Source: Limnohabitans sp. Jir72 (GTDB lineage: Bacteria; Pseudomonadota; Gammaproteobacteria; Burkholderiales; Burkholderiaceae_C). From it: a stretch of 64,000 nucleotides of DNA. Positions 55,632 to 64,000 of this stretch are shown here, piece after piece. The stretch's first letter is position 1. Each line of letters starts with the position of its first letter. A program made the translations under genes and the position numbers. The stretch is taken from positions 62,001 to 126,000 of the forward strand of contig NZ_NESC01000008.1 of assembly GCF_003063575.1 (NCBI RefSeq). The letters are read 5' to 3'. The notes beneath the pieces were generated by a model that was not told the DNA's origin, did no database searches, and was given only the letters and a program-made list of their open reading frames with translations.

Positions 55632-56968
55632 GCGAAGCGCTGAAAGAAAACGTCCCCCAGAAAGCCGAAAAGGCCGCAAAGCCCCAAAAATTGGTGGGCG
55701 TCAAGGGCATGAACGACATCCTGCCTCCGGACTCCGCACGATGGGAGTGGCTCGAGGGCCAGGTGCGCACTTTGATGGCACGTTATGCCTACCGCAATGT
55801 GCGCTTGCCCATCGTCGAGCCGACCGCTTTGTTCGTGCGCGGCCTGGGTGAGGTGACCGACATCGTCGAAAAGGAGATGTACTCCTTTGAAGACCGCCTC
55901 AACGGCGAACAACTGACTTTGCGCCCCGAAGGCACGGCAGGTTTGGTACGTTCCGTCGTCGAGCACAACCTGCTCTACGAAGGCGGCAAGCGCCTGTACT
56001 ACATGGGTCCGATGTTCCGTCACGAGCGGCCGCAGCGTGGCCGCTACCGCCAGTTCCACCAGATCGGTGCCGAGGTGTTGGGTTTTGGTGGCCCTGAGGT
56101 CGACGCCGAATTGATTTTGCTGGCCAATGACCTGTGGAAGGTGTTGGGCCTGAAAGACGTGCGACTTGAACTCAACAGCTTGGGCCAGCCTGCCGAGCGC
56201 CAGGCCCACCGCGCCGCGCTGATCGCCCACCTCGAAAAACACAGCGATGTGCTCGACGAAGAAGCCAAACGCCGCTTGCACAGCAACCCGCTGCGCATTC
56301 TGGACACCAAGAACCCTGACATGCAAAGCGTTGTCGAGGCAGCGCCCCGTTTGCTCGACTTTTTGGGTGAATCCTCTTTGGCCCATTTCAACGCGGTCAA
56401 GGCCATCTTGGATGCCAACGGCGTGGCCTACAGCATCAACCCGCGCCTGGTGCGCGGTATGGATTACTACAACCTCACGGTGTTCGAGTTCATCACCACC
56501 AGCCTTGGCTCGCAGGGCACGATCTGCGGTGGCGGTCGTTATGACTACCTGATCGAACAAATTGGCGGCAAGTCTTCGCCCGCCGTTGGGTGGGCCCTGG
56601 GTGTGGAGCGTGTGCTCGAACTCATCAAGGAGCAGGGTGAGGCCTTGCCCGACTTGACCCCCGATGTGTACGCCATCATCCCCGAAACCGCCGCATTGCC
56701 GGTGGCCATGCAGTTGCTGCAGGCCTTGCGCGCCTGCGGCGTGTCTGCCCAAATGCATGCGGGCAGTGGTGAAGGCATGGGCAGCTTCAAGTCTCAATTT
56801 AAAAAGGCCGACAGCTCTGGCGCTCGTTTTGCTCTGATTTTCGGAGCCGACGAACTGGCGCAGGGGCTGGTGGCGGTTAAATCGTTGCGCGACGGGGCAG
56901 GTGTCCAACGCACCGAGTCTTTGGACACCGTTGTCACTTGGGCCCACAGCCTACAATCCACCCTTTGA
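55628..56968 (+). CDS. hisS: Histidyl-tRNA synthetase
   Basis: HisS is a class II aminoacyl-tRNA synthetase. The 446-residue protein has [20 protein letters not shown] near the N-terminus, motif 2 [21 protein letters not shown], the histidine motif [13 protein letters not shown], motif 3 [13 protein letters not shown]...[13 protein letters not shown], and a C-terminal anticodon-binding domain. The N-terminal 20 residues before the conserved block are Lys/Glu-rich. ATG overlaps the ispG stop. Confidence 0.98.
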   Translation: MSEALKENVPQKAEKAAKPQKLVGVKGMNDILPPDSARWEWLEGQVRTLMARYAYRNVRLPIVEPTALFVRGLGEVTDIVEKEMYSFEDRLNGEQLTLRPEGTAGLVRSVVEHNLLYEGGKRLYYMGPMFRHERPQRGRYRQFHQIGAEVLGFGGPEVDAELILLANDLWKVLGLKDVRLELNSLGQPAERQAHRAALIAHLEKHSDVLDEEAKRRLHSNPLRILDTKNPDMQSVVEAAPRLLDFLGESSLAHFNAVKAILDANGVAYSINPRLVRGMDYYNLTVFEFITTSLGSQGTICGGGRYDYLIEQIGGKSSPAVGWALGVERVLELIKEQGEALPDLTPDVYAIIPETAALPVAMQLLQALRACGVSAQMHAGSGEGMGSFKSQFKKADSSGARFALIFGADELAQGLVAVKSLRDGAGVQRTESLDTVVTWAHSLQSTL

Positions 56969-56992
56969 AGCGACCACAGCAATCAACACACC

Positions 56993-57664
56993 ATGGCCAC
57001 CCCACTCGACCTCGAAGAACAAGAACAACTCGACCAGATCAAGCATTTCTGGAAGACCTATGGCAACCTGATTTCCTGGTTGCTGATCGTGGTTTTAAGT
57101 GGCTACGCCGCTTGGAACGGCTACAACTATTGGCAGCGCAGCCAGGCTGTCAAGGCCTCTGCCATGTACGATGAAGTCGAACGCGCTATAGAGTCAGGCG
57201 ACGCTTCCCGTGTGGAGCGCAGTTTTGCGGACATGAAAGACAAGTTTGGCGGTACGCAGTTTGTGCAGCACGCGGCCTTGTTGGTTGCGAAAAATTTACA
57301 AGCGCAAGGCAAATCTGAGGCGGCACGCGCTGCATTGACCAGCGTGATCGAGTCTGCCAGCGATCTGGCGTACCGTGATGTGGCCCGCTTGCGTTTGGCA
57401 GGTTTGCAGCTGGATGCCAAGTCTTACGATGAGGCGCTCAAACAGTTGGGCGCAGAGTTCACGCCTTCGATGGCGGGTTTGGCTGCTGACTTGCGCGGTG
57501 ATGTTTTCCAAGCCCAAGCTCAACCTGCACAAGCGATTGAGGCTTATCAGCAAGCTTGGAAATTGCTGGCTGACACGGTGGAATACCGTCGCTTGGTTCA
57601 GGCCAAGCTCAATGCTTTGGGCGTGGATCCTCAAGCCGCGTCCGTCAAAGGGATTGCACAGTGA
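56993..57664 (+). CDS. yfgM: YfgM family tetratricopeptide membrane protein
   Basis: YfgM is an inner-membrane protein associated with the SecYEG/PpiD periplasmic chaperone network in E. coli. The 223-residue product has a cytoplasmic start (LEEQEQLDQIKHFWKTYGN), one membrane helix (LISWLLIVVLSGYAAWNGY, about 24-42) and a periplasmic TPR domain (SAMYDEVERAIESGD ... AALTSVIESASDLAYRDVARLRLAGLQLDAKSYDEALKQL). It lies between hisS and bamB as in gammaproteobacteria, overlapping bamB by 4 bp (GTGA). Confidence 0.92.
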   Translation: MATPLDLEEQEQLDQIKHFWKTYGNLISWLLIVVLSGYAAWNGYNYWQRSQAVKASAMYDEVERAIESGDASRVERSFADMKDKFGGTQFVQHAALLVAKNLQAQGKSEAARAALTSVIESASDLAYRDVARLRLAGLQLDAKSYDEALKQLGAEFTPSMAGLAADLRGDVFQAQAQPAQAIEAYQQAWKLLADTVEYRRLVQAKLNALGVDPQAASVKGIAQ

Positions 57665-58797
57665 AATTGTTGATGCAACAGACATGGCTTCGGTGGTCGA
57701 GTGCCTGCTGTGCGCTTGCCTTTTTTGCAGCGTGCTCGAGCTCGCCTGATAAACCTAAACCAGCACCTTTGCCAGCAGTGAGCGGCGAGATGGTGGTCAA
57801 AAAAGTCTGGACCAACGCCATTGGTCCAGTCACGACGCCTTTGAGAGCATCAGTCCATGCTGGCCGTGTGGCGGTAGCGTCGACGCAAGGGCAAGTGGTT
57901 TTACTGGATGCGGCGACGGGCAAGGACATTTGGCGTGTCAAATTGTCAGACGCGATTCAGGCCGGTGTTGGTGGTGATGGGCAACGCTTTGCAGTGGTGA
58001 CCGGTCGCAACGAACTGGTCACCATCGAAGACGGCAAGGTGATCTGGCGCTATGCTTTGACAGCGCTGACCTTGACGCCGCCATTGGTTGCAGGGGGGCG
58101 TGTTTTTGTTTTGAATGCAGATCGGTCCGTGACCGCTTTGGATGGTGCTACGGGTCAGAAGCTCTGGATGCAACAGCGTGCAGGCGAGCCTTTGGTGCTC
58201 AATCAGGCAGGCTTGCTCATGCCATTTGGCGATACGTTGCTGGTGGGCTGGGGAGGACGTCTTGCGGCCTTGAATCCGATGACGGGGAGTGTTCGCTGGG
58301 AAACCCTGCTGGCCAATTCCCGTGGCACCAATGAAGTTGAGCGCTTGGTGGACTTGGTGGCCGGTGTTGATCGCTTGGGAAATACAGTTTGTGCGCGAGC
58401 TTTCCAGTCGACGGTCGCATGCATCGATGCCAGCCGCGGTAGCAGTTTATGGACCCGTTCTGCCCAAGGGCATGAAGGTTTGGCGGGAGATGATCAACGG
58501 GTCTTTGGGGCTGAGTCCGACAGCAAGGTCATTGCTTGGCAGCGTGAAAATGGTCAAGTAGCCTGGACTCAAACCGCCTTGCGGTTCCGTGGTTTGTCAG
58601 CACCTTTGGTTCTGGAGCGCTCGCTTGTCTTGGGTGATGACGATGGGGTGCTGCATTTCCTGGCCCGTCAAGACGGCAAATTGCTTCAGCGGATCGGCAC
58701 CGACGGCAGCGCGATTGTGGGTCGCCCTGTGCTAGCAGATGAAACTTTGGTGGTGGTGACACGCACCGGGGGCGTTTTTGGATATCGCCCTGAATGA
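57661..58797 (+). CDS. bamB: Outer membrane assembly lipoprotein BamB
   Basis: BamB is the beta-propeller lipoprotein of the BAM complex. The 378-residue product starts with GTG, has a signal peptide with lipobox FAAC (acylated Cys25), and eight PQQ-like propeller repeats, for example VVLLDAATGKDIWRVKL, VTALDGATGQKLWMQQR and LAALNPMTGSVRWETLL. It has no PQQ or metal ligands, as expected for BamB. Its gene position between yfgM and der is conserved. Confidence 0.95.
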   Translation: MKLLMQQTWLRWSSACCALAFFAACSSSPDKPKPAPLPAVSGEMVVKKVWTNAIGPVTTPLRASVHAGRVAVASTQGQVVLLDAATGKDIWRVKLSDAIQAGVGGDGQRFAVVTGRNELVTIEDGKVIWRYALTALTLTPPLVAGGRVFVLNADRSVTALDGATGQKLWMQQRAGEPLVLNQAGLLMPFGDTLLVGWGGRLAALNPMTGSVRWETLLANSRGTNEVERLVDLVAGVDRLGNTVCARAFQSTVACIDASRGSSLWTRSAQGHEGLAGDDQRVFGAESDSKVIAWQRENGQVAWTQTALRFRGLSAPLVLERSLVLGDDDGVLHFLARQDGKLLQRIGTDGSAIVGRPVLADETLVVVTRTGGVFGYRPE

Positions 58798-58816
58798 TGG
58801 ATCGGAAAATTTTTAA

Positions 58817-60157
58817 GTGAAACCTGTACTGGCCCTGGTGGGCCGCCCCAATGTGGGCAAATCCACGCTGTTCAACCGACTCACCAAGAGCCGGGATGCC
58901 ATCGTGGCCGATTTTGCTGGCTTGACCCGCGACCGTCATTACGGTCAGGGCAAGCAGGGCAAGCATGAATACATCGTGATCGACACCGGCGGTTTTGAAC
59001 CCGACGCCGGCAGCGGCATTTACAAGGAAATGGCCAAGCAAACGCAGCAAGCGGTGGCTGAGGCCGATGTGGTGATTTTTGTGGTCGATGCACGTGGTGG
59101 CCTGTCGGCCCAAGACCACGACATTGCCAAATACCTGCGCAGAGTGGGTAAGCCTTGTTTGCTGGTGGCCAACAAGGCCGAAGGCATGCTCGAAGGCATT
59201 CAGATCACAGAGTTTTATGAACTTGGCTTGGGCGAAGTGTTGGCCATTTCGGCTGCGCACGGACAGGGCATTCGCGGCCTGGTGGATCTGGCACTGGAGC
59301 CACTGAACCTTCCTGAAGACCCGGAAGAAACCGAAGAAGACAAAACCATCATCAAGCTGGCGGTGGCGGGGCGCCCCAACGTGGGTAAATCCACGCTGAT
59401 CAACACCTGGCTGGGTGAAGAGCGTCTGGTGGCTTTCGACATGCCCGGCACCACGCGTGATGCGATCAGCGTGCCTTTCGAGCGCGATGGCCAGAAGTTC
59501 GAGTTGATCGACACGGCCGGTCTGCGCCGCAAAGGCAAGGTGTTTGAAGCCATTGAGAAGTTCTCAGTCGTCAAAACCCTGCAAGCGGTGGAGTCGGCCA
59601 ATGTGGTCTTGCTCTTGCTGGATGCTGAGCAGGGCGTGACCGATCAGGACGCGCACATCGCTGGCTTTGCCCTCGAAAGCGGCCGTGCCATGGTCTTAGC
59701 GGTCAACAAATGGGATGCAGTGGACGAATACCAGCGTCAACTGGTGCAACGCTCGATTGAAACGCGCCTGCCTTTCCTCAGCTTTGCCAACATGCATTTC
59801 ATCTCAGCCAAGAAGCGCCAGGGCCTGGGTCCGGTCTGGACATCCATCATCAAGGCCCACAAGTCGGCCATGGTCAAGATGAGCACCCCGATCCTGACCC
59901 GCTTGCTTTTGGAGGCTGTGCAGTTCCAAAGCCCACAGCGCGGTGGCATGTTCCGACCCAAAATGCGTTACGCCCACCAAGGCGGCATGAACCCGCCGGT
60001 GATCGTGATCCATGGCAACTCGCTGGAGCACGTGACGGAATCGTACAAGCGCTTTCTGGAGGGGCGTTTCCGCAAGGCCTTTGACTTGTCGGGCACGCCC
60101 CTGCGTATTGAAATGAAAACAGCCAATAATCCCTATGCCAACAAAGATGCCGCTTGA
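58817..60157 (+). CDS. der: Ribosome assembly GTPase Der (EngA)
   Basis: Der is the tandem-GTPase factor needed for 50S subunit maturation. The 446-residue protein has two G domains: [18 protein letters not shown] and NKAE in the first, and [18 protein letters not shown] and NKWD in the second. A C-terminal KH-like domain ends with [17 protein letters not shown] at 58817 gives the exact family N-terminus ([17 protein letters not shown]). It lies 19 bp after bamB. Confidence 0.98.
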   Translation: MKPVLALVGRPNVGKSTLFNRLTKSRDAIVADFAGLTRDRHYGQGKQGKHEYIVIDTGGFEPDAGSGIYKEMAKQTQQAVAEADVVIFVVDARGGLSAQDHDIAKYLRRVGKPCLLVANKAEGMLEGIQITEFYELGLGEVLAISAAHGQGIRGLVDLALEPLNLPEDPEETEEDKTIIKLAVAGRPNVGKSTLINTWLGEERLVAFDMPGTTRDAISVPFERDGQKFELIDTAGLRRKGKVFEAIEKFSVVKTLQAVESANVVLLLLDAEQGVTDQDAHIAGFALESGRAMVLAVNKWDAVDEYQRQLVQRSIETRLPFLSFANMHFISAKKRQGLGPVWTSIIKAHKSAMVKMSTPILTRLLLEAVQFQSPQRGGMFRPKMRYAHQGGMNPPVIVIHGNSLEHVTESYKRFLEGRFRKAFDLSGTPLRIEMKTANNPYANKDAA

Positions 60158-60218
60158 TTTTTGTGGATTTGTTTTTTCCAAAAAAGCCCCGACCGAGCCT
60201 GTGGTAAGGTCAACTCTT

Positions 60219-60224
60219 TATAAC
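60219..60224 (+). promoter_or_regulatory. Candidate -10 element of hfq
   Basis: TATAAC (five of six match) sits 21 bp upstream of the hfq GTG in an A/T-rich 87-bp gap. I found no -35 at 15-19 bp, so this is a weak call. An SD-like GGAGA precedes the start by 5 bases. Confidence 0.35.
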
Positions 60225-60244
60225 TTCTGAACACGGAGAATATC

Positions 60245-60490
60245 GTGAGCAACAAAGGCCAACTTCTGCAAGACCCCTTCTTGAACGCACTGCGCCGCGA
60301 GCATGTGCCGGTCTCGATTTACCTGGTCAACGGCATCAAACTGCAAGGCCAAATCGAATCGTTTGACCAGTATGTGGTTTTGTTGCGCAACACCGTGACC
60401 CAGATGGTTTACAAACACGCCATCTCGACCATTGTTCCCGGACGTTCTGTGACTTTCAACACGCCCGGCGAAGGCGAAATCACTGCTTGA
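60245..60490 (+). CDS. hfq: RNA chaperone Hfq
   Basis: Hfq forms hexameric rings that pair small RNAs with their targets. The 81-residue protein has the Sm1 block ([41 protein letters not shown]) and the Sm2 block [12 protein letters not shown], followed by a short C-terminus. GTG at 60245 gives the standard [14 protein letters not shown] start. It is placed between der and hflX as in other betaproteobacteria. Confidence 0.97.
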   Translation: MSNKGQLLQDPFLNALRREHVPVSIYLVNGIKLQGQIESFDQYVVLLRNTVTQMVYKHAISTIVPGRSVTFNTPGEGEITA

Positions 60491-60532
60491 TCTGCCCTGT
60501 TGGCCTGATTGGGCCACCGGTGCTTGCTGACA

Positions 60533-61720
60533 TTGTCCGAAACATCCTTCAACCAACCCGCGCCGACCTTATTGGTCGGCGTTGACTTTGGGCTGCCGCA
60601 CTTTGATGCCGAGCTGCAAGAACTCGGGCTTTTGGCCGAGTCCGGTGGTCTCAAGCCTGTGGCTCGCCTGACGTGTAAACGCAAAGCCCCTGACCCCGCA
60701 TTGTTTGTGGGCAGTGGCAAGGCCGATGAAATCAAGGAGTTGGCCTTGATGCATGGCGCCAAAGAGGTCCTGTTTGACCAGGCCCTGAGTCCGGCCCAGC
60801 AGCGCAATCTGGAGCGCCATTTGGGCCTGCCGGTCAATGACCGGACCTTGTTGATTCTGGAAATCTTCGCGCAGCGCGCCCGCAGCCACGAGGGCAAGCT
60901 GCAAGTTGAATTGGCCAAACTGCAATACCTGAGCACCCGGCTGGTGCGCCGCTGGTCGCACCTGGAGCGCCAAACCGGCGGTATCGGTTTGCGTGGCGGC
61001 CCGGGCGAGACCCAAATCGAACTGGACCGCCGCATGATTGGCGAGTCCATCAAACGCACCAAAGAGCGACTGAGCAAAGTCAAGAAACAGCGCAACACCC
61101 AGCGGCGCCAGCGCGAGCGGCGCGACACCTTCAATATTTCCCTGGTCGGCTACACCAACGCGGGCAAGTCCACCTTGTTCAATGCCTTGGTCAAGGCGCG
61201 GGCCTATGCGGCTGACCAGTTGTTTGCCACGCTGGACACCACCACGCGCCAACTGTACCTTGGCGAGGCCGGGCGTTCTGTGTCCTTATCCGATACGGTA
61301 GGCTTCATCCGTGATCTGCCGCACGGTTTGGTGGAAGCCTTTCAGGCCACCTTGCAAGAAGCCACCGAAGCTGATCTGTTGCTCCATGTGGTCGATGCGG
61401 CCAACCCGGATTTCCCGGAGCAGATGGCCGAGGTGCAAAAAGTGCTGGCCGAGATCGGTGCCGATACGGTGCCGCAATTGTTGGTGTTCAACAAGCTCGA
61501 TGCGCTGGATGCCGAGCGCTACCCCATGCACCTGCAAGACAGTTATGAACTCGATGGCCAGCCTGTGCCTCGTGTGTTCGTGAGCGCCAAATCGGGCAAG
61601 GGCCTGGACGTGTTGCGCACGGCCTTGTCGGGCATCGTGACAACGGCCTTGCCACCGGTGGTGGCTGAAATAGCAGATCCCCGTGACATGACCCGGGAAT
61701 ATCCGGGTGATCCGGTCTGA
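60533..61720 (+). CDS. hflX: GTPase HflX
   Basis: HflX is a ribosome-binding GTPase that splits stalled or heat-damaged ribosomes. The 395-residue product has the N-terminal HflX domain (VGSGKADEIKELALMHGAKEVLFDQALSPAQQRNLE, LVRRWSHLERQTGGIGLRGGPGETQIELDRR), then the G domain with GYTNAGKSTLFNAL, DTVGFIRDLPHGLVEAF and NKLD. The start is uncertain: no ATG is nearby, and TTG at 60533 or 60524 are both possible; 60533 begins MSETSFNQ. Confidence 0.92.
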   Translation: MSETSFNQPAPTLLVGVDFGLPHFDAELQELGLLAESGGLKPVARLTCKRKAPDPALFVGSGKADEIKELALMHGAKEVLFDQALSPAQQRNLERHLGLPVNDRTLLILEIFAQRARSHEGKLQVELAKLQYLSTRLVRRWSHLERQTGGIGLRGGPGETQIELDRRMIGESIKRTKERLSKVKKQRNTQRRQRERRDTFNISLVGYTNAGKSTLFNALVKARAYAADQLFATLDTTTRQLYLGEAGRSVSLSDTVGFIRDLPHGLVEAFQATLQEATEADLLLHVVDAANPDFPEQMAEVQKVLAEIGADTVPQLLVFNKLDALDAERYPMHLQDSYELDGQPVPRVFVSAKSGKGLDVLRTALSGIVTTALPPVVAEIADPRDMTREYPGDPV

Positions 61721-61776
61721 AAGCCTTTTGAATTCGGCACAATGCGGGTTCGTCATTCTGACAAAGACACTTCACC

Positions 61777-63147
61777 ATGAATTTTCAACTGCCAGCCCTG
61801 CGATGGTCCTTGCTGCCTGCAAAGATCCGCGGCATGTTCAATCTGAATGATCCCCGCTGGGGCCGCGATGGCGATAAGTCATCGGGTGATGCGGAGTCCA
61901 AACCGACCAGTGACACGCCACCACCTGCAGGGCAAAAGCCCGAGGCTTGGCCGCACAATACGCCAGGCCGTGGTAACCCGCAAAGCGGTCCACCAGATCT
62001 GGACGAGCTGTGGCGTGACTTCAACCGCAAGATCGGCCAGATGTTTGGCGGCAAGGGTGGCCCTCAGGGTCCCCAGGGCGGTGGTGGGCACTCTGGTGGC
62101 CCTGTGATGCCTGGCTTTTTGAAGAATCTGGGCTTGGGCGTCATCGCTGCTGCTGCTTTGCTTGTTTGGCTGGGCACAGGCTTTTTCATCGTCCAGGAAG
62201 GTCAGCAAGCCGTCATCACCCAGTTTGGCAAATACCACTCCACTGTAGGCGCAGGTTTCAATTGGCGTGTGCCTTACCCGGTGCAGCGCCACGAGCTGGT
62301 TTATGTGTCGCAGATCCGATCGGTTGACATTGGCCGTGACACGGTGATCAAAGCCACAGGCCTGCGCGAGTCGGCCATGCTGACCGAAGACGAAAACATC
62401 GTTGAGATCAAATTCGCGGTGCAGTACCGGCTGAACGATGCCCGTGCTTATTTGTTCGAAAGTAAGAACCCCACCGAAGCGGTGGTGCAGTCGGCCGAAA
62501 CCGCTGTGCGCGAAGTCGTGGGCAAAATGAAAATGGATTCAGCGCTGGCCGAAGAACGAGATCAGATCGCGCCGCGTGTGCGCGAGAAGATGCAATCGAT
62601 CCTCGACCGCTACAAGGTCGGCATCGAAGTGGTGAGCATCAACCTGCAGCAAGGCGGCGTTCGTCCGCCCGAGCAAGTACAAGCCGCATTTGACGATGTG
62701 CTCAAGGCAGGCCAGGAGCGCGAACGCGCCAAAAACGAAGCTCAGGCCTACGCCAACGATGTGATCCCCCGCGCTGTGGGTGCCGCATCTCGTCTGAAGG
62801 AAGAAGCCGACGCTTACCGCGAAAAAATCGTGGCACAAGCCGAAGGGGATGCGCAGCGCTTCAAGTCCATCCTGCCCGAGTACCAAAAGGCACCGCAGGT
62901 CATGCGCGATCGCCTCTACACCGACACCATGCAGCAGATCTACAGCAACGTGACCAAGGTGCTGGTGGACAGCAAACAGGGCTCAAACATGTTGTATTTG
63001 CCGCTGGACAAAATCATGCAGCAAGTCGCTCAGACCCCCGCTGCGGCTACCGAGAGCCCTGCGCCAGCCGCGCCGGTGTCACCTGCCGCTTCAACAGACA
63101 GCCGTTCACGCGATGCCCTGCGCTCGCGCGAGCGCGACCCACGATAA
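61777..63147 (+). CDS. hflK: FtsH modulator HflK
   Basis: HflK with HflC forms the SPFH-domain cage around the FtsH protease in the inner membrane. The 456-residue protein has a Gly/Pro/Lys-rich cytoplasmic start (about 1-110), one membrane helix (LGVIAAAALLVWLGTGFFIV) and an SPFH domain (EGQQAVITQFGKYHSTVGAGFNWRVPYPVQRH). A helical region with the RAKNEAQAYANDVIPRA segment and a Pro/Ala/Ser/Arg tail follow. Immediately before hflC (12-bp gap). Confidence 0.96.
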   Translation: MNFQLPALRWSLLPAKIRGMFNLNDPRWGRDGDKSSGDAESKPTSDTPPPAGQKPEAWPHNTPGRGNPQSGPPDLDELWRDFNRKIGQMFGGKGGPQGPQGGGGHSGGPVMPGFLKNLGLGVIAAAALLVWLGTGFFIVQEGQQAVITQFGKYHSTVGAGFNWRVPYPVQRHELVYVSQIRSVDIGRDTVIKATGLRESAMLTEDENIVEIKFAVQYRLNDARAYLFESKNPTEAVVQSAETAVREVVGKMKMDSALAEERDQIAPRVREKMQSILDRYKVGIEVVSINLQQGGVRPPEQVQAAFDDVLKAGQERERAKNEAQAYANDVIPRAVGAASRLKEEADAYREKIVAQAEGDAQRFKSILPEYQKAPQVMRDRLYTDTMQQIYSNVTKVLVDSKQGSNMLYLPLDKIMQQVAQTPAAATESPAPAAPVSPAASTDSRSRDALRSRERDPR

Positions 63148-63159
63148 GGACGCCCCGAC

Positions 63160-64000
63160 ATGAACCGCATTGGATTTTGGATATCCAGCCTTTTCGTGGC
63201 TTTTGTACTGATCAGCTCAACTGTTTTTGTGGTCGATCAGCGTCAGTTTGGCGTGGTTTACGCCCTGGGGCAGATCAAGGAAGTGATCACCGAGCCCGGT
63301 CTGCACTTCAAACTGCCGCCACCGCTGCAAAACGTGACGCACATCGACAAGCGGTTGCTGACCCTAGACAGCCCCGACACCGAGCCCATGCTGACGGCTG
63401 AAAAGCAGCGCGTGGTGATCGACTGGTATGTGCGCTGGCGCATCAGCGACCCGCAGGCGTATATCCGCAATGTGGGCCTGGACGAAAAGTCGGGTGCCAA
63501 CCAGCTTAACCGTGTGGTGCGCAATGCCTTCCAGGAAGAGATCAACAAGCATACGGTCAAAGAACTGTTGTCCGTCAAACGCGAAGCCTTGATGGAAGAC
63601 GTCAAGCGCGCTGTGCTCGATGTTGTCAAGGGCAGCAAGCCTTGGGGCGTGGACGTGGTCGATGTGCGCATCAGCCGCGCCGACTATGTGGATGCCATCA
63701 CCGAATCGGTCTACCGCCGCATGGAAGCCGAGCGCAAACGCGTGGCCAATGAGTTGCGCTCCACCGGTGGTGCTGAGGGCGAAAAAATCCGTGCCGATGC
63801 CGACCGCCAGCGCGAGGTCACCGTCGCCAATGCGTACCGAGAAGCCCAAAAGATCAAAGGGCAGGGCGATGCCCAAGCTGCTCGCATTTATGCCGAGTCC
63901 TTTGGCCGCGACCCGCAGTTTGCGCAGTTCTACCGCAGCCTGGAGTCGTACAAAACCACGTTTGCCAACAAGTCCGACGTGATGGTGTTGGACCCGGCCA
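63160..64000 (+). CDS. hflC: FtsH modulator HflC (cut by the right edge)
   Basis: The first 280 codons are present. The N-terminus has a membrane helix (GFWISSLFVAFVLISSTVFVVDQ), then an SPFH domain (RQFGVVYALGQIKEVITEPGLHFKLPPPLQNV) and the coiled segment RMEAERKRVANELRSTGGAEGEKIRADADRQREV typical of HflC. It is the inner-membrane partner of HflK; the C-terminus lies outside the window. Confidence 0.96.
   Translation, partial: MNRIGFWISSLFVAFVLISSTVFVVDQRQFGVVYALGQIKEVITEPGLHFKLPPPLQNVTHIDKRLLTLDSPDTEPMLTAEKQRVVIDWYVRWRISDPQAYIRNVGLDEKSGANQLNRVVRNAFQEEINKHTVKELLSVKREALMEDVKRAVLDVVKGSKPWGVDVVDVRISRADYVDAITESVYRRMEAERKRVANELRSTGGAEGEKIRADADRQREVTVANAYREAQKIKGQGDAQAARIYAESFGRDPQFAQFYRSLESYKTTFANKSDVMVLDPA

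Overview
The window is a stretch of high-GC chromosome from a betaproteobacterium, almost certainly order Burkholderiales and most likely a Comamonadaceae-type freshwater or soil organism. The evidence is the gene content and order (ftsB-eno-kdsA-pyrG, dapA-bamC, sucA-sucB-lpdA-zapE, bamD divergent from rluD, rodZ-ispG-hisS-yfgM-bamB-der-hfq-hflX-hflK-hflC), a Bug-type solute-binding protein, and a sucA leader resembling the Burkholderiales sucA RNA motif. Genes are packed tightly on both strands, with many 4-base ATGA/GTGA overlaps and frequent GTG or TTG starts. No tRNA, rRNA, insertion sequence, prophage, integrase or CRISPR array is visible.

Layout. 1-11.2 kb: housekeeping genes (ferritin-like DUF455 protein cut by the left edge, gamma-carbonic anhydrase, Hsp33, NadR-like ATPase, FtsB, enolase, KdsA, CTP synthase, CoaBC, dUTPase, an FKBP-type isomerase and a JmjC-like ribosomal oxygenase). 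11.4-15.7 kb: a small lipoprotein, then bamC-dapA, a methyltransferase, an unlisted 46-residue membrane protein and an MFS transporter. 15.8-20.3 kb: topoisomerase IV (parE, parC), separated by a REP-like repeat pair. 20.5-23.8 kb: a periplasmic PQQ alcohol dehydrogenase with the lanthanide-type Asp-X-Asp signature, its diheme cytochrome c, and a divergent exported ankyrin protein. 23.8-28.0 kb: an exonuclease coupled to a probable aromatic-degradation cluster (FAD hydroxylase, FAH-family hydrolase, Bug protein). 28.1-36.0 kb: accessory and hypothetical genes, including a RecQ helicase with a degenerate phosphoribosyltransferase-like tail and a 340-bp array of REP-like repeats. 36.2-45.7 kb: propionyl-CoA synthetase, the 2-oxoglutarate dehydrogenase operon and zapE with small coupled genes. 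45.7-64 kb: a DinG-family helicase, BamD, RluD, ScpB, RluB, Ndk, and the long rlmN-to-hflC run; hflC is cut by the right edge.

How the genes work together. Three of the BAM-complex lipoproteins (BamB, BamC, BamD) lie in three separate places. The 2-oxoglutarate dehydrogenase genes form one operon under a structured leader, with an intrinsic hairpin before lpdA. The alcohol dehydrogenase and its cytochrome form a periplasmic electron-transfer pair, also separated by a strong hairpin.

No wholly new system stands out. The observations most worth following are the two REP-like repeat families, the dehydrogenase/cytochrome/ankyrin locus with its operator-like palindrome, the sucA leader, and the RecQ fusion.
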